Of a stretch of 64,000 nt of DNA, positions 1-6,892 are shown one piece after another (positions within the stretch are counted from its first letter, which is position 1; each line of letters begins with the position of its first letter). A model generated the notes under the pieces. That model had not been told where the DNA came from. It saw only the letters and a list, made by a program, of their open reading frames with translations, and searched no databases. Where the stretch lies: contig JBBIJF010000004.1 in NCBI GenBank assembly GCA_037446115.1, positions 62,001 to 126,000 on the forward strand, given 5' to 3'. Both the position numbers and the translations under genes were made by a program. The DNA comes from JANWXD01 sp037446115. Lineage in GTDB: Bacteria > Acidobacteriota > Terriglobia > Bryobacterales > Bryobacteraceae.

Positions 1-431
1 AGGTAGCGGAAGGGAATGTGATCGGGCGTCTGAACGCCGTCGGTGCGGTTCTTCTTGGTCCGGTGATGCCGGAGGCCGATCTCGTACTGATAGTCCAGCC
101 ACTTCTGGTCGTACTCGGCTGCGGCCGTGTCCAGGATCCACTGGCCGAATCGCTTGCGGACCGCCGCCAGGTATCCGGCATCCGGCTGGCCGTCCGTTGT
201 GCGCTTGAAGTAGTGCAGCAGATGGTCGTTGGACCCGACAAAGCCATACCACACATCCAGCACGGCCTCCACTTGGTCCGCGAGAACTTCCCGCGAGAGA
301 CGCAAGTAGCGGACGTCCTCCTCCGTAAACAGCACCGACTTCTTGAGCAGCTCGAATTCCTCCAGACTTACGGGCGAACGCGGTACCGCTTCGGTCCCGT
401 ACGTATATCCAGCAATGGCAGGTGCACTCAT
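1..431 (-). CDS. Protoglobin-domain protein (C-terminus beyond window)
   Basis: The reverse strand reads from ATG at 431 without a stop to the window edge, giving 143 complete residues. The sequence matches protoglobin, the single-domain haem-binding globin related to globin-coupled sensors: an N-terminal pre-helix, a stretch around residues 85-125 ending in IGLRHHR, and a following RTKKN. The first histidine of that HH pair (His122) is the likely proximal haem ligand. GGAGG at 439-443 (reverse complement) sits 7 bases upstream. The start overlaps the stop of the MarR gene as ATGA, so the two are probably translationally coupled. Protoglobins bind O2, CO and NO; the ligand here is inferred. 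Whether a signalling domain follows cannot be seen. Confidence 0.85.
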   Translation of the reverse strand, partial: MSAPAIAGYTYGTEAVPRSPVSLEEFELLKKSVLFTEEDVRYLRLSREVLADQVEAVLDVWYGFVGSNDHLLHYFKRTTDGQPDAGYLAAVRKRFGQWILDTAAAEYDQKWLDYQYEIGLRHHRTKKNRTDGVQTPDHIPFRY

Positions 432-1084
432 GGTCTTGCCTCCTCGGATCTTAGAAATGATTGCCAGATTGCTTGCGCCTCGGCGGGAGCCGCGGCTGCG
501 TGATCGGGGCAGTCCACGCGCAGCTCGCGGTCCCCGAAGGGCGCGTTGACAAAATCGCAGTGGTGCGGACGGACCGGATCCGCATAGCGGTGCGGCCGGA
601 AGAAACGACAGGTGACGCACATGCGCGCCACGGGAATGTCGCCGCGCTCCTGCAGTGCGCGGATCATCTTGATCAGCGCCCGCAGCAGCACCGCCTGCTC
701 GGCGGCATCCAGTTCACGGGCCGCTTCGGCCAGAAAATCCGGCCAGCCGGCAGCCCGCTCCGCCTCCCTGCGCCCCCGGGCCGTGAGCGAAACCGCCAGG
801 GCGCGCCGGTCCTTCCCCGAACGGGACTTGCGCACCAGTCCTTTGGCTTCGAGCGCCGCCACGGCATCGCTGGCGGTGGCGGGAGTGATCGCCAGCTCGC
901 CGGCAATCTGAAGCAGCGTTTGGGGCCGGTACCTCCTTGCCAGCACCACGAGGATCTGCCCCTGGGTCGGGTTGAGACCCCGGCCGCCGGCCTCGCGCCA
1001 GGCCCGGCTGCGCAACGCGATGCTGATCTTGGCCAGCCCCGCCGCCAAGCGTTCCGGGAGAGGCCCCGGATCGAAAGAAATCAT
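428..1084 (-). CDS. MarR-family regulator with C-terminal four-cysteine tail
   Basis: This 218-residue protein has a MarR winged-helix domain at about residues 15-145, including LNPTQGQILVVLARR and a wing rich in Arg and Lys (KSRSGKDRRA). After it comes a tail of about 70 residues with Cys156, Cys159, Cys176 and Cys192 (C-x2-C-x16-C-x15-C) plus several histidines, suited to bind a metal or iron-sulfur cluster. Most MarR proteins end near residue 150, so the tail is an addition. The stop overlaps the protoglobin start by ATGA. A strong SD (AAGGAG, reverse complement of 1091-1096) precedes the ATG. Together with the globin this suggests a redox or gas-responsive regulator; the target and ligand are unknown. 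Confidence 0.85.
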   Translation of the reverse strand: MISFDPGPLPERLAAGLAKISIALRSRAWREAGGRGLNPTQGQILVVLARRYRPQTLLQIAGELAITPATASDAVAALEAKGLVRKSRSGKDRRALAVSLTARGRREAERAAGWPDFLAEAARELDAAEQAVLLRALIKMIRALQERGDIPVARMCVTCRFFRPHRYADPVRPHHCDFVNAPFGDRELRVDCPDHAAAAPAEAQAIWQSFLRSEEARP

Positions 1085-1101
1085 TTAGGACTCCTTAATA
1101 A

Positions 1102-1130
1102 AGTTTACGCCCCGCTGCTCCGGCTGTCAA
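1102..1130 (-). promoter_or_regulatory. Sigma-70-type promoter of the marR-protoglobin operon
   Basis: On the minus strand TTGACA (1130-1125) is followed, after exactly 17 bases, by TAAACT (1107-1102). The predicted start of transcription leaves a short leader carrying the AAGGAG ribosome site of the MarR gene. The divergent clpS start is about 45 bases away on the other strand. Confidence 0.6.
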
Positions 1131-1174
1131 CGCCTTTTTCCTTGCCGGCGCCCGCCCGATTACAATCGGAGGAG

Positions 1175-1522
1175 ATGCCTGCCGTGCCTGCCACCACCGT
1201 CGCCACGGGGACCGAAACCGGCCGCCGCGAGCGGATGGCGCCGCTTTACAACGTCGTGCTGCTCGACGACGACGAGCACACCTACGACTATGTAATCGAG
1301 ATGCTCCAGAAGCTGTTCTTTTTCTCGGAAGCCGACGCTTTCCGCCATGCCGTGGAAGTGGACACCACCGGCCGCACCGTCGTGATCACCTGCGAACTGA
1401 AAGAGGCCGAATTCGCCCGCGACCAGATCCACGCTTACGGCCCGGACTGGCGCATGCCGAACTCCAAGGGATCCATGTCCGCGATTCTGGAGCCGGCCAC
1501 AGGGGATGGGAGCGCCGCCTGA
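1175..1522 (+). CDS. clpS: ClpS-like adaptor, variant subfamily
   Basis: The 115-residue protein has the ClpS fold signature: NVVLLDDDEHTYDYVIEML, then AFRHAVEVDTTG. ClpS delivers N-degron substrates or modulates ClpAP/ClpCP. Two residues that form the N-degron pocket in classical ClpS are changed: the Asn of the usual LNDD is Asp31, and the His of the usual VHxxG is Asp63. Substrate choice may therefore differ. ATG 1175 directly abuts GGAGGAG (1168-1174), which is tight; GTG 1184 and ATG 1235 are alternative starts in the same frame. A TACAAT hexamer lies at 1161-1166. The symbol is given by family only. Confidence 0.8.
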   Translation: MPAVPATTVATGTETGRRERMAPLYNVVLLDDDEHTYDYVIEMLQKLFFFSEADAFRHAVEVDTTGRTVVITCELKEAEFARDQIHAYGPDWRMPNSKGSMSAILEPATGDGSAA

Positions 1523-1575
1523 AGCACGCGGGCGCGCGTTACCGGTAGCCACGGGCGGGCGTGTGTGCTCCCTCG

Positions 1576-3597
1576 CTACGGATGCAGCTCCACCGTGACG
1601 CCGCGGAGGCACAATCCGTCCCAGGGCTTGACGCCCGAAAAGACCAGATACATCGTCTGACCGCGGGGCTGGATCCATTTTGCGGGCAGACGGTAGCTGT
1701 GCGTTCCCTCCAAACCCCAGCCCTGGGTGTGGAACGCGGTCGTCCAAGGACCCCAGGGCTCGGGCGCGTCGTAGATTCCCCATCCGCCTTGGTGGTTGTA
1801 ACCCAAGGCCATGAGGTAGCGCCTGGAGCCGGGATGGAACACGACGTCGACCCGCCCGCAGTGGTTTCGATATGTGAACACCGGGCCGCGGGCGGCGATG
1901 TCCCGAGTCCAGACCGGTCGGCCGGAAGCGTCCAAGCGGACGAAAAATTCCCAGGCGGAGCGCTCGCGCAAGCGGTCCTTGGGGGCACGGGCGAGGACAA
2001 GGTGATCGGAAGGCTCGTAGGCGCTCGGTCCGTCCTGCGAGTAGGTATAGACGAATTCGTCGCGCGCACCCTGGTAGTTCTTGCCGAAGTTCAGGAACGA
2101 CGGTGAGCCGAAACTGACGTCGAACTTGAATCCCCACTGCCAACTGCGGCCGCGGTCTTCCGACCAGGCCAACTGGGCGTTGCCCGTGTTCCGCACCCAC
2201 ATGTAAAGGACGCCGTCCACCATCACGAGGCCGCTCGCTTTAGGGCCGGCCCTGCCGTCTCCGGTGCGCTCGCCCGTGGGGGAGCGGACGTTGACGGCGC
2301 GGAAGGACTCCGGAGGCCCGATAATTTGCGCGAAACCCAGGCTTAACTTTTTCTCGACGCGCGGCTCGAAACCCCAACCGTCGCCATAGGCGGTAAATTG
2401 CGTATCGTCGTCCATCCAGGTGATCGGCCAGTTGTCGGAGTCGATCGCCTGGCATACGATCGCCGATTCGGGCGCAAACGTAATCCTGCGGATCACGGAG
2501 CTTTGCGGATACGGAGGAGGCACGTCGAGCACTGCCATCAGCGGCTGGAACAGGTGCTGGTAGGCGGCGCGCCAGAAGCCGGCCGGTCCGGCGGTCTCTT
2601 CGAGCGCCGCGCCATAGCGGACCGCGACCAGCTCCAGGCTGGGCACAACCAGCAGGATCTGGTGGCCTGCACCGGCGCCGGCGAACGCATCCCGCGGGAC
2701 TGCGGGCCAGACGCCGTCCGCATTCGTCCACCAGCAGAGGCCCGGCGCCGGATTGGGGTCGCCGCCGCTCCGATCCGGCAGCGGTGTACCCGCGGGGGTC
2801 ACCATTTTCTCAACCCAGGCCCGTGGGATGATCTGACGGCCGTTCCAGGAGCCCCGCTGGAGCATGAGCCGGCCCACAGCGGCGGTGGCGCGGGCGGTGA
2901 ACGAGGCCCCACCCCAGTTAGCATAGAGCTGCAAGCCGTCCACCTCATAGGCACGGCCGTATCCGATAGACCACTCCTCGTCCGGCACCCCGAGCGGCCT
3001 CATGACACGCTCCCGGAGTAAGGTTCGGATGTCCTGTTCCGGCGCACCCTTCAAACTGGCCGTGACTGCGTAGGCCAGCGCAGCCATCCCCGGATTGCTG
3101 TAGGCGTAACGCGTGCCGGGCGCGAACAGCACCGGCGCGCGGTTGATGGCGATCGAAAACGGATCCGGCTCGCGCCGCCAGAATGCGCCCTTCCAGCCGG
3201 GCAGCTCCATGTGCGGTCGGCCGTCCTGCTCGGCGTCCTCGATGCCGGAGGAGTGCGTTGCAAGCTGACGGATTGTGATCCTGGACTTCAACGGATCGTT
3301 GCGCCACGCCGGGATGAACTTTGCCGCCCGATCATCGAGGCTTATACGCCCGTCGCTTAGCGCGATCAGCAGCGACGTGCCGCCGACCAGCGCCTTGGCC
3401 AGCGAGGCCGTGCCGTGGCGCCGATCCGGTCCGCTGCCGGCGGCGTACCATTCGTAGACGATCTCGCCTCTCCGCAGGACCAGCAGCGCGCGCGTCCTCC
3501 GCGCCGCCAGCGCGTCCTTGAGCGCATCCAGTCCCGAGGGCTGCGCTGTGAAACCAGCGGCCAGCAGCCCCACCGCAAGCAAAACGCGGACGTCCAT
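1576..3597 (-). CDS. Exported serine hydrolase (beta-lactamase/PBP fold) fused to a C-terminal domain
   Basis: The start at 3597 gives a 673-residue protein with an N-terminal signal peptide (MDVRVLLAVGLLAAGFTA) and GGAG 6 bases upstream; an in-frame ATG 30 bases earlier lacks such a site. Residues about 25-350 form a class C beta-lactamase/DD-peptidase-like domain with the nucleophile motif SLAK (Ser65-Lys68) and the YSN motif (Tyr166-Asn168). Residues about 365-673 form a second domain with WSEDRGRSWQW, LNFG and ALGYNHQGGWGIYD, which resembles the DUF4185-type beta-propellers found near glycoside hydrolases. The substrate is unknown; an esterase or peptidase acting outside the cytoplasm is likely. 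Confidence 0.8.
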   Translation of the reverse strand: MDVRVLLAVGLLAAGFTAQPSGLDALKDALAARRTRALLVLRRGEIVYEWYAAGSGPDRRHGTASLAKALVGGTSLLIALSDGRISLDDRAAKFIPAWRNDPLKSRITIRQLATHSSGIEDAEQDGRPHMELPGWKGAFWRREPDPFSIAINRAPVLFAPGTRYAYSNPGMAALAYAVTASLKGAPEQDIRTLLRERVMRPLGVPDEEWSIGYGRAYEVDGLQLYANWGGASFTARATAAVGRLMLQRGSWNGRQIIPRAWVEKMVTPAGTPLPDRSGGDPNPAPGLCWWTNADGVWPAVPRDAFAGAGAGHQILLVVPSLELVAVRYGAALEETAGPAGFWRAAYQHLFQPLMAVLDVPPPYPQSSVIRRITFAPESAIVCQAIDSDNWPITWMDDDTQFTAYGDGWGFEPRVEKKLSLGFAQIIGPPESFRAVNVRSPTGERTGDGRAGPKASGLVMVDGVLYMWVRNTGNAQLAWSEDRGRSWQWGFKFDVSFGSPSFLNFGKNYQGARDEFVYTYSQDGPSAYEPSDHLVLARAPKDRLRERSAWEFFVRLDASGRPVWTRDIAARGPVFTYRNHCGRVDVVFHPGSRRYLMALGYNHQGGWGIYDAPEPWGPWTTAFHTQGWGLEGTHSYRLPAKWIQPRGQTMYLVFSGVKPWDGLCLRGVTVELHP

Positions 3598-3709
3598 TCC
3601 GCACTCCGACACCGGACAAGTATACACGCCTCCGCTTTCTCAACCAGTCGGCGGGCGCTTCGGATCGGCGGACAAGATCCTTGCGGGCGGCTTGCCCGTC
3701 GAACGCTTT

Positions 3710-4837
3710 CTAGCGCTGCTCCAGGGGAATCCAGGGACGGCCGTCCGGCTCTCCTTTGTATTCGGCCCGTGGCCGGATCAGCCGGTTGTTGCGGTACTGC
3801 TCGAGCACGTGCGCCGTCCAGCCCGACATGCGGCTTACGGCAAAGATCGGCGTGTAGAGATCGATGGGAATGCCCAGCGAGTAATACGCCGAGGCGGAGT
3901 AGAAATCCACGTTGGCGTTGAGGCCCTTGGCGGCCTTCATGTACTGCTCGATCTCTTTCGAGATGCGGTACAGCTCCAGTTGTCCGGTGCGGCGCCCGAG
4001 CTCCTCCGACAGCGCCCGCAGATGCGTGGCCCGCGGATCTTCGGTGCGGTACACCCTGTGGCCGAAGCCGGGGATCTTGATCTTGTTGGCCAGTTTCTCC
4101 TTGACCATCTCGAGAGCCTTCTCGGGCGAGCCGGCTTCGAGCAGCATACGAATGACGTCCTGGTTGGCGCCGCCGTGCAGGGGACCTTTGAGCGCGCCGA
4201 TGGCGCCGGTCACGGCCGAATAGATATCGGAAAGCGTCGCGGCGATGACCCGTGCGGCAAAGGTCGAGGCGTTGAATTCATGATCTGCATGCAGGATCAG
4301 CGCCAGATCAAAGGCCCGCTCCATCACGTCGTCCGGCCTGCGCCCGGTGAGCGTGTAGAGGAAGTTGGCGGCAAAGCTCAGGGTGGGATCGCCCTCGACG
4401 GGCTCCTTGCCGTTGCGCAGCCGGTCGAAGGTGGTGACGATGGTGGCCGTCTGGGCGACCAGCTTCTCCGCCTTGCGCTGGTTGGCTTCCGGCGAGCTGT
4501 CCCCGGCCAGGGGATCGTAGTGCGCCAGCATGGAAACGGCCGTGCGGAGCACGTCCATGGGAACCCCGTGCGGCACGCTGCGTAGGTACTCGACCACCGG
4601 GGCCGGCAGGGCGCGATGGGCGGCCAAAGACGCTTTCAGTTCCTGAAGCTCCGAGAGGTTGGGCAACCGCCCGTGCCAGAGCAGATACGCCACTTCCTCG
4701 AACGTCGCGTTTTCAGCGAGCGTGTGGATGTTGTAGCCGCGGTAGCTCAAGATGCCGGCTTCGCCGTCGATGTAACAGATCTCCGAATCGGCGGCGACGA
4801 CGCCTTCTAGACCCGCGCCGGTGGTGGTCACGGCCAT
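3710..4837 (-). CDS. Citrate synthase (or 2-methylcitrate synthase)
   Basis: This complete 375-residue enzyme condenses oxaloacetate with acetyl-CoA (or propionyl-CoA) at the entry to the TCA or methylcitrate cycle. The three catalytic residues are visible: His221 in LHGGAN, His260 in GFGHRVYRTEDPRA and Asp311 in NVDFYSASAY. Length and the N-terminal SEICYIDGEAGILSYRGYNI fit the short, dimeric Gram-positive/archaeal type rather than the long NADH-regulated type. GAGGA lies just upstream of the ATG. No other TCA gene is adjacent. Citrate and 2-methylcitrate synthases cannot be separated with certainty from sequence alone; no prpB or prpD is nearby, which favours citrate synthase. Confidence 0.92.
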   Translation of the reverse strand: MAVTTTGAGLEGVVAADSEICYIDGEAGILSYRGYNIHTLAENATFEEVAYLLWHGRLPNLSELQELKASLAAHRALPAPVVEYLRSVPHGVPMDVLRTAVSMLAHYDPLAGDSSPEANQRKAEKLVAQTATIVTTFDRLRNGKEPVEGDPTLSFAANFLYTLTGRRPDDVMERAFDLALILHADHEFNASTFAARVIAATLSDIYSAVTGAIGALKGPLHGGANQDVIRMLLEAGSPEKALEMVKEKLANKIKIPGFGHRVYRTEDPRATHLRALSEELGRRTGQLELYRISKEIEQYMKAAKGLNANVDFYSASAYYSLGIPIDLYTPIFAVSRMSGWTAHVLEQYRNNRLIRPRAEYKGEPDGRPWIPLEQR

Positions 4838-4896
4838 GAATTCCTCTGCTCCCTGTTTTGTCTCGGAACGGCTCCCTGGGCCTGCCGGAGACCTTC

Positions 4897-4926
4897 ATTG
4901 TAGAGAACGCCCGCCACTGCGCGCAA
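4897..4926 (-). promoter_or_regulatory. Probable promoter of the citrate synthase gene
   Basis: On the minus strand TTGCGC (4926-4921) is followed after 18 bases by TACAAT (4902-4897). The resulting leader to the ATG at 4837 would be about 55 bases and carries a purine-rich ribosome site. Confidence 0.45.
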
Positions 4927-4997
4927 GCACCGCGGACTTGCATTTGGTGCGCGGAATGAGGCAAGCTGTATGGTTTTCCGTGAGCGCGGGCGACCGC

Positions 4998-5954
4998 ATG
5001 CGCATTCGGGTTCTCTACCACGACCACTGCTTCGACGGCGCGGCCTCGGCCGCTTTCTTCAGCCGTTTCCTGGAAGGAACCTTCTATCCGCAGGCCGAGT
5101 TCCTGTTCACCGGACTCGCCCACAAAGCCACGCAGATCTTCGAAGACCACCTCTTTGACGGCGACGAAAATGCGATCGTAGATTTCAAATACGCGCCCCA
5201 TCCGCGCCTCACCTGGTGGTTCGATCACCATCAGAGCGCCTTTCTGGCGCCGGAAGACGAGGAACATTTCCGCCAGGACCGGAGCGGGAAGAAAATGTAC
5301 GATCCCAGTTTCCCCTCCTGCACGCGCTTCATCGCGACGGCCACCCGGGCCAAATGGGGCTTTGAGGCTCCCGATCTGGCCGAGCTCGTACAGTGGGCCG
5401 ATATTATTGACGGGGCCCAGTACCCGGACGCCCGCAGCGCCGTCGAACTCCGCGAACCGGCCACGCAACTCACGCTCGTGATCGAGAGCGCCAAGCGCCC
5501 GGGGATCGTCGAGCGCATCATCCGCTGGATGCGTCATTTGCCCCTCGCCGAGATCATGGCGCAGCCGGAGATCCGGGAGCTGTACGCGCCGCTCTATGAA
5601 CAGCACATGCACTCGATCGAGATCATCCGGCGGCGGGCCGTGCAGAAAGACGGCGTGGTCTTTTTCGATCTCGTCGAAGACGGTCTGGACAGCTACAACA
5701 AATTCATCCCCTACTATCTGTTTCCCACCGCCATCTACACCGTCTCGGTAAGCACCTCCAGTTTCCGGACGAAGGTCTCCGTAGGTTCCAACCCCTGGGC
5801 GCCGGAGACGCCGCGGCACAACCTCGCCAGTTTGTGCGAGCGCTACGGCGGAGGCGGCCACGCACGCGTAGGCGCCATCAGCTTCGACCTCGACGCCGTG
5901 GAGGCGGCCCGCCGTGCGGCCGCCGAAATTGTCGAGGTCCTCCGCCGCAACTGA
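4998..5954 (+). CDS. DHH-family phosphoesterase
   Basis: The 318-residue protein carries the DHH motif set: HDHCFDGAAS near the N-terminus, DFKYAP, WWFDHH (Asp76-His78) and, near the C-terminus, YGGGGHARVGA of the DHHA1 domain. Such enzymes are Mn-dependent phosphoesterases that act on short oligonucleotides, pAp or cyclic dinucleotides. It is not RecJ, which is present separately at 61273. The start at 4998 was chosen because the conserved MRIRVLYHDHCFDG begins there; an upstream in-frame ATG at 4956 would add 14 poorly conserved residues. No strong ribosome site precedes either. The substrate is not predictable. Confidence 0.85.
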   Translation: MRIRVLYHDHCFDGAASAAFFSRFLEGTFYPQAEFLFTGLAHKATQIFEDHLFDGDENAIVDFKYAPHPRLTWWFDHHQSAFLAPEDEEHFRQDRSGKKMYDPSFPSCTRFIATATRAKWGFEAPDLAELVQWADIIDGAQYPDARSAVELREPATQLTLVIESAKRPGIVERIIRWMRHLPLAEIMAQPEIRELYAPLYEQHMHSIEIIRRRAVQKDGVVFFDLVEDGLDSYNKFIPYYLFPTAIYTVSVSTSSFRTKVSVGSNPWAPETPRHNLASLCERYGGGGHARVGAISFDLDAVEAARRAAAEIVEVLRRN

Positions 5955-5997
5955 CGCCAGGCCGCCGCCGTGTTGTATTCTGGCGGCAGGAGGGTGC

Positions 5998-6639
5998 GTG
6001 GACACTCCGGAACCGATCCCGGCCGCCGTGTCGGCCGCGCCGCCGGATGAAGAAGCGCTGGTGGCACGGGCGCAGGCCGGAGACGCCCAAGCCTTCGCGG
6101 AGCTGGTCGAGCGCTACGAGCGCAAGATCTATCGTCTGGCCCGGCACATCACCGGCAATGACGAGGACGCCGAGGATGTGCTCCAGGAGACGTTCCTCAA
6201 GGCCTACGAAAACCTGCCCGGGTTTCAGGGACAGTCGAAATTCTACACGTGGCTGGTGCGCATCGCCGTCAACGAGGCCCTGATGAAGCTGCGCCGGCGC
6301 AAGACTGGAAAAATGGTCTCGCTCGATGAGACCATAGACACCGGCGAAGAGACCATGGCGCGGGAAATTGCCGTCTGGGAGGACAACCCGGAGGAGCAGT
6401 ACTCGCGGGAGGAGTTGCGCCGGATCCTCGAGGAGGCGATCGAAAGCCTCGCGCCCCTCTACCGCACCGTGTTTGTGCTCCGTGACGTGGACGAGCTCTC
6501 CACCGAAGAGACGGCGGAAGCGCTGGGCATCTCGGTTCCGGCGGTCAAGAGCCGGTTGCTGCGGGCACGGCTGCAACTGCGGGACAAGCTGACGCGCTTC
6601 TTCAAGCGCAAGCAGGAGGATCTGTTTGCTTACCTGTAA
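5998..6639 (+). CDS. ECF-type RNA polymerase sigma factor
   Basis: A GTG start behind AGGAGG (5988-5993) gives a 213-residue sigma-70 family group 4 factor. Region 2 spans about residues 30-100 (AFAELVERYERKIYRLAR, then DAEDVLQETFLKAY) and region 4 about residues 145-200 (LSTEETAEALGISVPAVKSR, the helix-turn-helix). It would redirect RNA polymerase to a stress or envelope regulon. The gene overlaps the downstream zinc-finger anti-sigma factor by 14 bases, the usual arrangement for a sigma/anti-sigma pair. A TATTCT hexamer at 5976-5981 may be its own -10 element, leaving a very short leader. Confidence 0.92.
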   Translation: MDTPEPIPAAVSAAPPDEEALVARAQAGDAQAFAELVERYERKIYRLARHITGNDEDAEDVLQETFLKAYENLPGFQGQSKFYTWLVRIAVNEALMKLRRRKTGKMVSLDETIDTGEETMAREIAVWEDNPEEQYSREELRRILEEAIESLAPLYRTVFVLRDVDELSTEETAEALGISVPAVKSRLLRARLQLRDKLTRFFKRKQEDLFAYL

Positions 6640-6871
6640 GCAGTTTCTGGACGAGCTGGCGGACTATCTGGACGGCGGGGTCGCCGAGGAGCTGCGCCGG
6701 GAACTGGACGGGCACCTGGCCGAATGCCCGAACTGCTGGGTCATCGTGGACACGACCAAGAAGACGCTGCGGATTTACAAGGGAATGGAACCGAAACCAC
6801 TGTCGCCGGAGCTCCACGAGCGACTGATGAAAGCCTTGCAGCAGAAAATGGCCCGGCGCCCCGGCTCGTAG
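6626..6871 (+). CDS. Zinc-finger (zf-HC2) anti-sigma factor, soluble
   Basis: This 81-residue protein starts at TTG 6626, five bases after AGGAGGA (6614-6620) and inside the end of the sigma gene. It has the ZAS/zf-HC2 pattern: Cys4 near the start and H-x3-C-x2-C in LDGHLAECPNCW. There is no transmembrane segment, so unlike many anti-sigma factors it is probably cytoplasmic and would respond to an internal signal, for example redox state at the zinc site. It presumably binds the ECF factor encoded just upstream. The partner is inferred from overlap and family, not shown. Confidence 0.85.
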   Translation: MLTCKQFLDELADYLDGGVAEELRRELDGHLAECPNCWVIVDTTKKTLRIYKGMEPKPLSPELHERLMKALQQKMARRPGS

Positions 6872-6892
6872 GCGCCCAGCTCGGGGGCGGCT

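Noticed and set aside
461..1174. In-frame upstream extension of clpS (238 extra codons)
   Set aside because: It would run through the MarR gene on the other strand and shows no conserved sequence; ClpS proteins are about 100 residues long.
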